Shown: in pieces, positions 55,828 to 64,000 of the stretch | How positions within the stretch are numbered: the stretch's first letter is position 1 | Layout of the letters: each line of letters starts with the position of its first letter | From: JBKBII01 sp046299415 | GTDB lineage: Bacteria > Pseudomonadota > Gammaproteobacteria > Ectothiorhodospirales > Ectothiorhodospiraceae | Length of the DNA stretch: 64,000 nt | Reading direction: 5' to 3' | NCBI GenBank assembly: GCA_046299415.1 | Contig: JBKBII010000001.1 | Location: 1-64,000, forward strand | Position numbers and translations under genes: made by a program | Notes under the pieces: model-generated | Told to the model about the DNA's origin: nothing | Database searches by the model: none | The model's input: the letters and a program-made list of their open reading frames with translations, nothing else

Positions 55828-56185
55828 GAGTGGCTCACTCGTGGGGCTTGGCTCTGGAACGGTTTATTGTTCGCGGGGTGGGCCAGTGAAGGGGGCGGGC
55901 TTAGATTTCGCGTGAAGGATGGCTGTGTGCCGTGTTCGGCGTCGGTCGGTGTTGTCAGGCATCATGTGCGTAGTGTCGCGCAGTGCGTGGAGCATCTGTT
56001 TGGCGGGCCGTGAGTCTGTTCAGCGCATCCGCAGCACGATGATATGCCGTCATGCTTTGACGGCGATCAAGTCGTCTGGGTATGACGCAAAGCGACAGTG
56101 ACGGCGTTCGACTCGCGTGGTCTGAGACGTCGAGAAGCGTCTGGCTTTTTTGATCGTAAGCGCGGGCGATGCACCCGGGGGCAGT
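55828..56185. other. Intergenic region between uvrC and pgsA
   Basis: About 360 bp. In many gammaproteobacteria the two are closer. No gene or terminator was recognised. The pgsA start is preceded by GGGGGCAGT. Confidence 0.4.
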
Positions 56186-56803
56186 ATGCATTCGAGGATT
56201 CCAACGTGGTTGACCTGGTCGAGAATCGCGATGATTCCGGTTTTGGTCGGCGTTTATTTCGCTTTGCCCCACCCGTGGAACGGGATCGTTGCGGCGATGG
56301 TTTTTGCAGTCGCAGGTTTGACGGATTGGCTTGATGGTTATCTGGCACGCCGCTGGGGCGTGACGAGTCGCTTTGGCGCGTTTCTCGATCCGGTGGCCGA
56401 TAAGTTGATCGTTGCCGTCGCGCTGATCGCGGTCGTGGCGACGCATTCCGCGATCGCGCCGATTGGGCGCGCAGTGGCGGAGAATTCCGGTGCCGGAGAG
56501 GGCTTGGGCCTTGCGCTGGCCGCGATGGTCATCATCGGGCGTGAAATCACGATTTCAGCGTTGCGCGAGTGGATGGCCGAAGTGGGTCAGCGTGCACGAG
56601 TCAAGGTGTCGTGGATCGGCAAGTGGAAAACGACTTTTCAGATGGTCGCGATTTTCCTGCTGTTGTGGGCGGCGCCGTTGTCGGTGTTCGGTTGGGCGGT
56701 GCCGTTGTTCTTGATCGGGGAGTGGTTGTTGTATCTCGCTGCGATTTTGACGATCGTGTCGATGGTGCAATACCTGTGGGCGGCGACTCGGTCGGAGACT
56801 TGA
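56186..56803 (+). CDS. pgsA: CDP-diacylglycerol-glycerol-3-phosphate 3-phosphatidyltransferase
   Basis: A 205-residue inner-membrane enzyme for phosphatidylglycerol synthesis. The CDP-alcohol phosphotransferase signature is complete: DWLDGYLARR, then GAFLDPVADK, matching DG-x2-AR-x8-G-x3-D-x3-D. About six helices are visible. ATG 56186 gives the usual start (HSRIPTWLTWSRI). An insertion of about 15 residues (GRAVAENSGAGEG) sits in a loop. The order uvrC-pgsA-tRNA-Gly-tRNA-Cys is the classic gammaproteobacterial one. Confidence 0.95.
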   Translation: MHSRIPTWLTWSRIAMIPVLVGVYFALPHPWNGIVAAMVFAVAGLTDWLDGYLARRWGVTSRFGAFLDPVADKLIVAVALIAVVATHSAIAPIGRAVAENSGAGEGLGLALAAMVIIGREITISALREWMAEVGQRARVKVSWIGKWKTTFQMVAIFLLLWAAPLSVFGWAVPLFLIGEWLLYLAAILTIVSMVQYLWAATRSET

Positions 56804-57121
56804 GCGAAAGGGTTAATTGGCGTGGGTGATCCGATGACGGGTATTTTCATTCCGGGTGATGCGTAAGCACGAGTCGCACATCGTCGTTTTCTCTTTTTCT
56901 TCAGTTTGTTCTGGGTCGATGGGTTCGAATCCGAACGCCGAGGGGCTGGTCTGAGGCTCGCGGCGTCGCCGTGGTAAGGCGTTGGGGTTCGCTAGTCGCT
57001 CGAGTCGGAGGTGCAGGTTGATCGTTCACGTCTGTGTGCGCGACGCGATGATTTTTGGTGTTCGGGGTCAGTCAAGTCTTGACGGCGGTTTCGATATCGC
57101 TACACTGTGCGAATCGTTTTT
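56804..57121. other. Intergenic region before tRNA-Gly
   Basis: About 320 bp. It contains the tRNA-Gly promoter near its right end (listed). Nothing else was recognised. Confidence 0.45.
57079..57106 (+). promoter_or_regulatory. Sigma-70 promoter of tRNA-Gly
   Basis: TTGACG (57079-57084), a 16-bp spacer, and TACACT (57101-57106). The start of transcription would fall about 8 bases before the mature tRNA 5' end at 57122. Confidence 0.75.
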
Positions 57122-57197
<76 letters not shown>

Positions 57198-57203
57198 GAT
57201 TCA

Positions 57204-57230
57204 AAGCCCCGGCCAACCGGGGCTTATTTG
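57204..57230 (+). terminator. Rho-independent terminator after tRNA-Gly
   Basis: A perfect 9-bp stem AAGCCCCGG (57204-57212) with CCGGGGCTT (57217-57225), loop CCAA, followed by ATTTG. It separates tRNA-Gly from tRNA-Cys, which therefore probably has its own promoter. Confidence 0.8.
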
Positions 57231-57523
57231 TTAGACGGATGTCAGCGGAGTCGTGAGTCGAGTTGCAAATCTGAGCGTGGCGACGCGTCAGCGCGATGCG
57301 CAAAGCCAGGTGCTTGATCCATGGCGAAGCCCTAGACTGGCAAGCGCGTTGACGAGCGGACCTGTTTTTGACAGTAGCGAAGTCAAGGCTTGGCTGGACT
57401 TCAGGGGCGGTAGTCGAAGTCGCTATGCTAGACGTGGTGTGCCTGGACTTATTCGGTATTTCGTTGGTTGTCGGTGGAGCGGTGGTCGAAACTGTCGACC
57501 ACGCTTGAAGCACTTGAGTTATT

Positions 57524-57597
57524 GGCTGGGTGGCAGAGTGGTTATGCAGCGGCCTGCAAAGCCGTGGACGCCGGTTCGATTCCGACCCCAGCCTCCA
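57524..57597 (+). tRNA. tRNA-Cys (GCA)
   Basis: A 74-base tRNA with encoded CCA. The acceptor stem GGCTGGG pairs with CCCAGCC, and discriminator U73 is the identity base for tRNA-Cys. Anticodon GCA lies at 57556-57558 in a CCTGCAAAG loop, and the TPsi-arm contains GGTTCGATTCC. It corresponds to cysT in the usual cluster. The leucine tRNA that follows in E. coli is absent. Confidence 0.97.
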
Positions 57598-57653
57598 TTT
57601 TCGTAAGCAGCATCTATCGTCGTAGAGTTCGGACTGAGGTGCGTTCGATCGAG

Positions 57654-57685
57654 GACCCGCTTGGCGCGCGCTGAGCGGGTCTTTT
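57654..57685 (+). terminator. Rho-independent terminator after tRNA-Cys
   Basis: An 8-bp perfect stem GACCCGCT (57654-57661) with AGCGGGTC (57674-57681), a GC-rich 12-base loop and TTTT directly after. Confidence 0.8.
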
Positions 57686-57875
57686 CGTGCGGGCGTTCTA
57701 TCTGCAACAACGGTCAAGTGTTGGTGATTACGAGCCTTCGACACGGCGTTTGTTGAGGTTTCACTTAAAGCATGTCTTAGTTGAATGTCGAGGCCGGGTC
57801 CGATGCGAAGCGGGTGCCGCCGGGTTGATTCGGACGCTTTTGGTGAGCGGACTTGGTGTTGGGGATGGCGATCGA

Positions 57876-58790
57876 ATGGCTGATGATGATTTGAGCGAGA
57901 CTGGGTTGTCTGCAGCTAAAGAGAAGGCCATCCAAGCAGGCGGCGGTGGGTGGGGCGCCGACGCGCGTGATGCCAACCTGTCTGACGCGTCTGTGCTGCT
58001 GGGAGGCTCTCCGACCTTGGCGCTGTACGGCGCGCTGGACCGAGCGTTCGCGCATTTCAATCGCGCCCTGTTCAAGAACGATTTGCCTCCGGCTTTATTG
58101 ACCCTCCGCGGAGCACGCAACAGCCGCGGCTATCATCATGCCGAGCGTTTTATCTCGCCGGGCGGCGATCGTTTGCATGAGCTGGCGTTACACCCCGGAT
58201 TTTTTACCCTTCAGCCGATCGAGTGGTCGTTGTCGACTTTGGTCCATGAGATGGTGCATCACTGGCAGGTGTGTTTTGGTCGACCGACCAGAAGCAACGC
58301 CCATAATCGAGAGTGGGCAGTCAAAATGCGGGAGCTGGGCTTGCCGCCGTCGAAGTCTGGTTTGCCCGGTGGCGATGAGACCGGACGCAGAATGACGCAC
58401 TGGATCGAGCCGGATGGCCTATTCATTAAGGCGACTAATGAGCTGATTTCGAAAGGTTTCCATTGGCCTTGGATGGATCGATATCTACCTGAAACCCTTG
58501 AGCGCTTCGATGAATATACGCAGGCGTTATCGGCGCATGGCGTGACGGTCGAGACCGTTGCGCCGGCGCCTTGGCAAAGCTTGCCGAATGCTCTCGACGC
58601 GCCGTCGGAACACGGTATCAGCGATGATCCCGAGCAGAATTTAGCAAAGCTTCTGGTGAAGCCATCTCCACCGCGTCCGAGCAATGAAACGCGCTTGCGA
58701 TGTTCGAGCTGCGGCATACGTGTTCGAACGTCCGGCGAGGCGCAGCTGATTTGTGCGGACTGCGATGTCCCATTGACGCCGGTGGAGTGA
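57876..58790 (+). CDS. SprT-like zinc metalloprotease-type protein
   Basis: A 304-residue protein. ATG 57876 is the first plausible start after the tRNA terminator; the frame is open back to 57687, overlapping nothing known. The SprT-like domain (about 50-190) has the zinc motif LVHEMVHHWQ, followed by the third ligand region AHNREWAVKMRELGL. A C-terminal four-Cys ribbon (LRCSSCGIRVRTSG...LICADCD) completes the family design. SprT-like proteins are thought to act on DNA-bound proteins. It is unusually long in the acidic spacer (about 225-275). Confidence 0.85.
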   Translation: MADDDLSETGLSAAKEKAIQAGGGGWGADARDANLSDASVLLGGSPTLALYGALDRAFAHFNRALFKNDLPPALLTLRGARNSRGYHHAERFISPGGDRLHELALHPGFFTLQPIEWSLSTLVHEMVHHWQVCFGRPTRSNAHNREWAVKMRELGLPPSKSGLPGGDETGRRMTHWIEPDGLFIKATNELISKGFHWPWMDRYLPETLERFDEYTQALSAHGVTVETVAPAPWQSLPNALDAPSEHGISDDPEQNLAKLLVKPSPPRPSNETRLRCSSCGIRVRTSGEAQLICADCDVPLTPVE

Positions 58791-59185
58791 ATGATGGCGC
58801 AGGGCGCAGCGATTCAAGCGACCATGGGTTGAGGTCGCTGCGCGCGCTCCGCGCTGTGTGGCCGGATGGGTGCAACCGTTTTGCTCAGCGGAGTGGACAC
58901 GAGGCGAAGAACGGGGCCGTACCTGCGAAAAACGGAGACCCTCGGGTGTCGGCGTTTTGGATATTCGATCTCGAGTCGCGACGGCGAGATACGTGCGGAG
59001 GCTCGGAAGAGTGACTGTTGAGTTGAATGATATCAGGGGTTTATTGGCGTCTGAAGAAGTTACGGTTCAATCGTCTTTGATCGGCGCTTCGTGCGTGGCG
59101 AAGGCTTCTGAGGAACCGCGGCTCGCTGCGTCGGCACGCTGAACGGCGCTGGCTCGTAGCCTTGGGCGCGTCTTGGGAGGTCGTT
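58791..59185. other. Intergenic region; no gene seen
   Basis: About 395 bp. Short open frames are unsupported. GGGAGG at 59175-59180 is the ribosome site of the next gene. Confidence 0.4.
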
Positions 59186-59662
59186 GTGGAGTGGGTCGCT
59201 TGGAGTCTGGCTGTAGCATTGGTCGCGCTCGGATTGGCCGGTACGCTAGTGCCCGTGTTGCCGGGGGTCCCCGTGATGTGGCTGGGCTTTGTGTGGCTGG
59301 TCTGGCTGGACGGGTTTGAGCGCGTAGGTTGGTTTACGCTGGGGATTCTGGCAGCGGCGATGCTGCTCACGGTGTTGATCGATCTGTTGGCGAGCGTGTT
59401 GGGCGCAAGACGGGTCAGGGCGAGTCCCGAGGCGCTCTGGGGGGCGCTGATCGGTGGTGTTCTGGGGATCTTTTTTGGCTTGATCGGTTTGGTGCTTGGA
59501 CCTTTCGTCGGCGCCGTCATCGGTGAGTTGATAGCCCGCGGTGGCTTTGACCGTGCAATGGACGTCGGCGTCGCGAGTTGGGTCGGGCTGCTGTTGGGAA
59601 CCGTGGCGAAGTTCGCGATTGCGTTGATGATGTTGGGTGGTTTTCTGTTGGCTTGGTTTTGA
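59186..59662 (+). CDS. DUF456 membrane protein
   Basis: A 158-residue inner-membrane protein from GTG 59186, five bases after GGGAGG. About five helices are visible, with the DUF456 hallmarks LVPVLPGVPVMWLG and a glycine-rich segment ALIGGVLGIFFGLIGLVLGP. DUF456 proteins have no known function, although the glycine-zipper repeats suggest close helix packing. Confidence 0.9.
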   Translation: MEWVAWSLAVALVALGLAGTLVPVLPGVPVMWLGFVWLVWLDGFERVGWFTLGILAAAMLLTVLIDLLASVLGARRVRASPEALWGALIGGVLGIFFGLIGLVLGPFVGAVIGELIARGGFDRAMDVGVASWVGLLLGTVAKFAIALMMLGGFLLAWF

Positions 59663-59738
59663 CTGCTGCCAGTTCTTTGACTCGTGAAGGCGCTGGTGAT
59701 CGCTGCGACGAACGGTTTTGAGTGACGAGCTTTGGGTT

Positions 59739-60407
59739 TCAGCGGCGCGGGCTCGGGCAGGCGCTGAGATCAGTTGTCCAGTCGCCGTCGCGATCGCGCA
59801 GGGCCAACGCGGGTGGGACTTCGATATCGGGCCGAGCAGCTTCTACGGCGAAAAGCCGGCAGGGGCCGTAACAGGTTTCGGTTGGTCGGTAATGAAGGAC
59901 CTCAGTGCGTTCTTCGAGTTGCTCGGCCTCTCCGGGCTTGAGTTCACAGTCGACGAGGCTGTATCGCGCGGTGCGTGCGCCGTCGCGTGATCTGATCGGT
60001 GCTTGCTCGGAGGTCTCGAAAGCCAGCTCGTTCCCGGCACGGACTTCTGTGACTGGAGTGGGTTCTGGACTGTTTGGGTCGACTGAGATCGTGGCTCCGG
60101 ACACGGGGCTACGAGTGTCCAATGAACTTCGCGCGCGGCTGATCGGGATTGTGGCGTTGTTCGCTGACGGTGTCGAAAACGTGTCGATCGACGATGTGGT
60201 CTCGAAGACTTCTGGTGCTGTGATGGACGCTTCGGTTTGCGCCCTGCCTTGGTCCTCTGTTTGTGATTGGGTGCCGGTGGTGGCGCAGCCTACGAGCGCG
60301 AGTCCGAGTATTGCGGCGAGTATCAGATTCTTGTGGGTCGTCCGCCTGCGCCGCGATACGGTTTTTGAGGGGGTATCGCAGCGGTGCGGTTCGTTGTTTG
60401 GGGTCAT
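59739..60407 (-). CDS. Predicted lipoprotein of unknown function
   Basis: A 222-residue protein with a lipoprotein signal: basic n-region RRRRTTHKN, hydrophobic core, lipobox ALVGC (Cys near residue 41). The mature part begins with a Thr/Ser-rich low-complexity stretch of about 90 residues. A compact end follows (about 135-222) with four Cys (DCEL, TCYGPCRLF, ACPSP) that may form disulfides. No family was recognised. It is on the opposite strand to the DUF456 gene and convergent with it. Confidence 0.7.
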   Translation of the reverse strand: MTPNNEPHRCDTPSKTVSRRRRTTHKNLILAAILGLALVGCATTGTQSQTEDQGRAQTEASITAPEVFETTSSIDTFSTPSANNATIPISRARSSLDTRSPVSGATISVDPNSPEPTPVTEVRAGNELAFETSEQAPIRSRDGARTARYSLVDCELKPGEAEQLEERTEVLHYRPTETCYGPCRLFAVEAARPDIEVPPALALRDRDGDWTTDLSACPSPRR

Positions 60408-60540
60408 CGTTGATCCGTCGTTCTGGATGTGCTGTCGGCCGCGCGAGCCCGCGGAGACGATCGCAAGGCGCCGCGGATGAGGTTTGAGAGGTCGGCCGTC
60501 TTGTCGAGTTTTACTGTCGGGCGCTGGGGTTTGCGCGAAA

Positions 60541-61221
60541 TCATGAGCCGCTGTGGTCGCCGAGTGGTCGCGTTTGCAGCAGGGATACTCGGGCGCTTTC
60601 GAGCCACTGGGCCAAGCGTATCAATGGTAAACCGACGAGTGTGTTGGGGTCGTTGCCGATTAGAGCGTCGAACAAGACGATGCCGTGGCCTTCCGAGCGA
60701 AAGGCGCCGACCGAGTCGAACGGTGACTCGGTGGCGACGTAGCGCGTGATCAAGTCGTCACTGAGTTTGCGAAAACAGACGGTATAGGTCTCGACAGTGC
60801 TGCGGATGTGGTCGTTGCTGACGTCGAGCAGCGCGAGCCCAGTATGAAAACAGACACGCCGTCCGGACAGGATGCGCAGTTGTTGGTGAGCGCGGGCGGC
60901 GTTGCCCGGCTTGCGCAGGATCTCGCCGTCGACTTCCGCGGATTGGTCGGAGCCGACGATCAGTGCGTTACTCGGAATCGCGCCGGCTGCTTGAACCGCG
61001 CGCGCTTTGACGACGGCCAGACGCTCGACCATATGATCGACTCGTTCACCGGGTCTGGGTGTTTCATCGGCGCCGATTGGGGCGCGGGTTTCGAAAGGTA
61101 CGCCAAGCTTGGCGAGAAGCTCGGCGCGCCAGCGTGACGTCGAAGCGAGGATCAGGGGGGGGTGCACGGTCGCTCGACCGAGCTCCGGATCGCGCAGGTC
61201 GCGAGTGTCCCGATGCGTCAT
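60541..61221 (-). CDS. yceF: Maf-family nucleotide pyrophosphatase (YceF type)
   Basis: A 226-residue Maf protein of the YceF (m7GTP pyrophosphatase) branch: LILASTSRWRAELLAKLG, DETPRPGE, IVGSDQSAEVDGEIL and the tail DPNTLVGLPLIRL. In E. coli yceF lies next to yceD-rpmF; here it is about 12 kb from them and instead overlaps the oadA stop by four bases (ATGA). The first about 20 residues precede the usual start and could be removed if a later codon is used. Confidence 0.92.
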   Translation of the reverse strand: MTHRDTRDLRDPELGRATVHPPLILASTSRWRAELLAKLGVPFETRAPIGADETPRPGERVDHMVERLAVVKARAVQAAGAIPSNALIVGSDQSAEVDGEILRKPGNAARAHQQLRILSGRRVCFHTGLALLDVSNDHIRSTVETYTVCFRKLSDDLITRYVATESPFDSVGAFRSEGHGIVLFDALIGNDPNTLVGLPLIRLAQWLESARVSLLQTRPLGDHSGS

Positions 61222-63068
61222 GCTGTGGGCTCGATTTCGATCAGGGTCTCGTCGGGATTGGCGCGATCCCCCTTGATGACGTGTACGACGCTGACCGTTC
61301 CGGAGATCGGGGCCTGGACTTCGGTTTCCATCTTCATCGCTTCGAGAATCAGTACGGGTTGCCCCGCGGTGACGGCGTCACCGGATGAGACGAGCACGTC
61401 GATCACGGCCCCCGGCATTGACGTTGCGACATCGCCCGGGCGAGTGGGACGACGTCGTTCCGAGCGCCGCCTTCGTGCGCTGGCGTTCTCGCTGGTGGCG
61501 TCGGTGGCGCTTGGCGGGGGGAGTTCGATTTCGTCTAGAACTTCGATCATAACCTCTTCGGGCAGGCCGTCGACCGTGACGTACATCGGTCGCAGGTTGG
61601 AGCGGCTGTGGCCTGTACCCCGAACGCAGATGTGGTAAGTCTCTCCGTGGACAGTGATTTCGAATTCAGTTGGCGCAGGGCAAACGCCTGGTGGCGTTTC
61701 GGCAAGGGTCAGAGGTTCGGGAACGAGTCGACCATCGCGACGCTCCTCGAGAAACTTGCGCCCCACTTCAGGAAATAGCGCGACAGTCAGAACGTCTTCG
61801 TCGCTTTGCGCGAGTTCGCCCAGCGACTCGCGGGTGGCGTCCAGCTCCGGATCGAGCCGATCGGCGGGACGACCGGTGAACACGTCTTCGGCACCGATCG
61901 CCTTGCGGACCAGAACCGGGTTGGGGCGACTGGGTGCCTGGCCGTAGTTGCCCTTGAGGTATTGCTTGACTTCGTTGGTGATGGTTTTGTAGCGCTCGCC
62001 GGCCAGAACGTTCATCACGGCCTGCGTGCCAACGATCTGGGAACTCGGCGTAACGAGTGGCGGGTAACCCAGGTCTTCCCGTACCTTCGGGATTTCGAGT
62101 AAAACCGCGTCGAATTGATCGAGGGAGTCTTGTTCGCGCAGCTGGTTGGCGAGATTCGAAATCATGCCGCCGGGCACCTGGTTGATCTGTACGCGGGTAT
62201 CAACACCGGTGAATGTGCTTTCGAAGCGCTTGTATTTGCGGCGCGCTTCGATGAAGTGTCGATTGACGCGCTGCAGGGCGTCGAGATCGAGCCCGGTGTC
62301 ATGGGGCGTCCCGCGCAGGGCCGCGACCATGGATTCGGTGGGCGGGTGGCTGGTGCCGCCCGCAAACGCCGATAGCGCCGTCTCGATATGACGGCAGCCG
62401 GCTTCGATCGCAACCCAGTGGCACATTTCGGCTTGACCCGAGGTCGCGTGGGCGTGCAAGTGAATGGGTACATCGAGCGCGTCGAGTAGACCGCTGACAA
62501 GCTCACGGGTGGCGGTGGGTGTGAGTAGCCCGGCCATGTCTTTGATGGCGATGGATTGCGCGCCCATCGCGATCATCTCTCGCGCCATGTCGATGAAGCC
62601 GCGGACGTGATGAACTGGCGATACGGTGTAGCAGATCGTGCCTTGTGCATGGCGGTCGGCTTCGCGAACGGCTTCGATCGCGGTGCGCAGGTTGCGGACG
62701 TCGTTGAGGGCATCGAAGATGCGGAAGATGTCCATGCCGGCGTCGGCCGTGCGCGCGACGAAGGCGCGTACGGTGTCGTCGGCGTAGTGGCGGTAGCCGA
62801 CGAGATTTTGACCACGCAACAGCATTTGCAGGCGCGTGTTCGGTAGCGCGGCTCTCAGGGTTTTCAGGCGTTCCCAGGGGTCTTCTTTGAGAAATCGCAG
62901 ACAGGTATCGAAGGTGGCGCCGCCCCAAACCTCAAGCGAGTAGAAGCCGATCGCGTCGAGATCGGCGCAGGCCGGTAGCATGTCTCCGGTCCGCATGCGC
63001 GTTGCGATTAGGCTTTGATGACCGTCGCGTAGCGTGACGTCGGTGATGTGGACGCGGTCAAGGTTCAT
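61218..63068 (-). CDS. pycB: Pyruvate carboxylase subunit B / oxaloacetate decarboxylase alpha subunit
   Basis: A 616-residue biotin-dependent carboxyltransferase. The start at MNLDRVHITDVTLRDGHQS gives the standard N-terminus (61218-63068); more upstream codons are Arg/His-rich and unlikely. The carboxyltransferase domain has TDVTLRDGHQS, DIFRIFDALND and HLHAHATSGQAE. A linker follows and then a biotinyl domain with LEAMKMETEVQAP. Together with the biotin carboxylase just upstream it most likely forms a two-subunit pyruvate carboxylase; no beta or gamma decarboxylase subunits are present in the window. Confidence 0.92.
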   Translation of the reverse strand: MNLDRVHITDVTLRDGHQSLIATRMRTGDMLPACADLDAIGFYSLEVWGGATFDTCLRFLKEDPWERLKTLRAALPNTRLQMLLRGQNLVGYRHYADDTVRAFVARTADAGMDIFRIFDALNDVRNLRTAIEAVREADRHAQGTICYTVSPVHHVRGFIDMAREMIAMGAQSIAIKDMAGLLTPTATRELVSGLLDALDVPIHLHAHATSGQAEMCHWVAIEAGCRHIETALSAFAGGTSHPPTESMVAALRGTPHDTGLDLDALQRVNRHFIEARRKYKRFESTFTGVDTRVQINQVPGGMISNLANQLREQDSLDQFDAVLLEIPKVREDLGYPPLVTPSSQIVGTQAVMNVLAGERYKTITNEVKQYLKGNYGQAPSRPNPVLVRKAIGAEDVFTGRPADRLDPELDATRESLGELAQSDEDVLTVALFPEVGRKFLEERRDGRLVPEPLTLAETPPGVCPAPTEFEITVHGETYHICVRGTGHSRSNLRPMYVTVDGLPEEVMIEVLDEIELPPPSATDATSENASARRRRSERRRPTRPGDVATSMPGAVIDVLVSSGDAVTAGQPVLILEAMKMETEVQAPISGTVSVVHVIKGDRANPDETLIEIEPTA

Positions 63069-63220
63069 GGTTGATCTCGCTGGTCCGTCCCAATGGGCTG
63101 AGTGGGGTCGTTTGAGAGCCGAGTCGAGGGGGCGAGGGGCGTGTCCCGGAACGTCGGCGGGGGCGGTCGGCCTGCGGCGCCTGGTGGCATGGGTGTCGGA
63201 TCCTCTCGAATGGCGTGTGC

Positions 63221-64000
63221 TCAAAGCCTGTGATGCGCGGCGATCGCAGTCGCGATGGCAATCGCCAGACCACGGTCGGAACGCGGCTGTGGCTGGCGGG
63301 CGAGTTCTGGGTGGTTGGCGAGAAAACTGGTGTCAAAACTCGCGGCACGAAACTCCGGGTGATCAAGAATCGCAAGGTGAAAGGGGATCGTGGTGCGAAC
63401 GCCGTAGACGCCGAGGTCGGTCAGCGCTCTTTTTGCTCGTGGGATCAGTTGTTCCCAGTCGAGTGCCCAGACGCAGAGCTTGGCGCACATCGAGTCATAA
63501 TGAGGCGGAATCGTGTATCCGGTGTAGATCGCGCCGTCTGTTCGGACACCGGGCCCGCCAGGGGCGAAATAGCGGGTGATGCGACCGAACGAGGGAAGAA
63601 AGTCGTTGGCCGGGTCTTCGGCGTTGATGCGGCATTCGAGAGCGATACCGCGAACTTGAACTTCGTCTTGGCGATAGCGCAGGGGGAGGCCCGAGGCGAT
63701 GCGGATCTGCTCTTGGACGATATCGATTCCGGTGATGAGTTCGGTGACGGGATGTTCGACCTGCAGACGCGTGTTCATTTCCATGAAGTACGCCTGACCG
63801 TCTTGAGCGACGAGGAATTCAACTGTGCCGGCGTTGACATAACCGACGGCGCGGGCAGCGTCGACGGCCCATTGCCCGAGACGTTGTTGCAGCTCTGGAT
63901 CGATTTGCGGGCTAGGCGCGATTTCGATCAGCTTCTGGTGACGCCGCTGGATCGAGCAGTCGCGTTCGAACAGGTGGATGACATGGCCGTGGGCGTCTCC
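63221..64000 (-). CDS. pycA: Biotin carboxylase, pyruvate carboxylase subunit A (5' end off the window)
   Basis: The frame is open to the window edge, giving the last about 259 residues of an ATP-dependent biotin carboxylase. Visible are HLFERDCSIQRRHQK, the catalytic-site strand FMEMNTRLQVEHPVTE, and the C-terminal ALECRINAEDP and GVRTTIPFH segments. It lies 152 bp upstream of the carboxyltransferase gene on the same strand, the usual pycA-pycB arrangement. AccC of acetyl-CoA carboxylase is the alternative, but the neighbour argues for pyruvate carboxylase. Confidence 0.92.
   Translation of the reverse strand, partial: GDAHGHVIHLFERDCSIQRRHQKLIEIAPSPQIDPELQQRLGQWAVDAARAVGYVNAGTVEFLVAQDGQAYFMEMNTRLQVEHPVTELITGIDIVQEQIRIASGLPLRYRQDEVQVRGIALECRINAEDPANDFLPSFGRITRYFAPGGPGVRTDGAIYTGYTIPPHYDSMCAKLCVWALDWEQLIPRAKRALTDLGVYGVRTTIPFHLAILDHPEFRAASFDTSFLANHPELARQPQPRSDRGLAIAIATAIAAHHRL

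Noticed and set aside
57231..57523. Integration site or tRNA fragment between tRNA-Gly and tRNA-Cys
   Set aside because: No repeat of either tRNA 3' end and no integrase nearby; it is an ordinary spacer after a terminator.

Overview
The window is chromosomal DNA from a GC-rich gammaproteobacterium with two membranes. The uvrC-pgsA-tRNA-Gly(GCC)-tRNA-Cys(GCA) order matches the gammaproteobacterial uvrC-pgsA-glyW-cysT arrangement. The yceD...rpmF-plsX-fabH order, Tat-exported oxidoreductases, TonB and MacAB-type export, and many proteobacterial two-component systems agree with this. Genus cannot be fixed from the sequence alone. There is a 98-base run of N (3665-3762), so this is a draft scaffold.

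Layout. (1) 1-10191: a PhoP/PhoQ-type two-component pair, three small PepSY-type exported proteins, and a complete MacA-MacB-TolC-like tripartite exporter; together these look like an envelope-stress or antimicrobial-export island. (2) 10559-18219: a copper island with divergent cusRS and copC-copD-outer-membrane factor-multicopper oxidase-CusF-like genes. A perfect TGACA-N4-TGTCA box lies between the two arms. cusS is cut by an in-frame TAG and copC by a one-base frameshift. (3) 18392-26665: poorly characterised genes. These are a stand-alone DUF3320-like protein, a protein with a DUF4236-like N-terminus, a PhoX-type phosphatase with a TAG at codon 5, and a calcium-binding-type membrane protein broken by a TAA and a 16-bp tandem duplication. 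(4) 26761-31817: a second OmpR-type two-component system with a 79-codon frame coupled at both ends between regulator and kinase, a divergent PepSY gene, a small membrane protein and the sulfoxide reductase msrP, followed by msrQ (to 33004). (5) 33590-36903: a metallo-beta-lactamase/rhodanese fusion and two small genes, one of them DUF2007 with a zinc ribbon. (6) 37104-42740: a cobalamin riboswitch, a BtuB-like receptor, cobO and two coupled membrane proteins of unknown role. (7) 42981-51897: yceD, rpmF, plsX and fabH, with a 1422-residue reverse-strand protein placed between yceD and rpmF. That protein looks like an SF1 helicase that has lost its P-loop. (8) 52119-60407: CYTH protein, family-5 uracil-DNA glycosylase, uvrC, pgsA, two tRNAs, a SprT-like protease, a DUF456 protein and a lipoprotein. 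(9) 60541-64000: yceF (maf), oadA/pycB and the 3' part of a biotin carboxylase, all on the reverse strand.

The most unusual points are the giant degenerate helicase splitting the yceD-rpmF pair, and the cluster of genes interrupted by single lesions (two TAG, one TAA, one homopolymer frameshift, one 16-bp duplication) in otherwise well preserved frames. Genuine genes here do end in TAG (fabH, msrP) and TAA (uvrC, yceD), so this is not a simple change of genetic code. Draft sequence error, recent gene decay and stop readthrough all remain possible.
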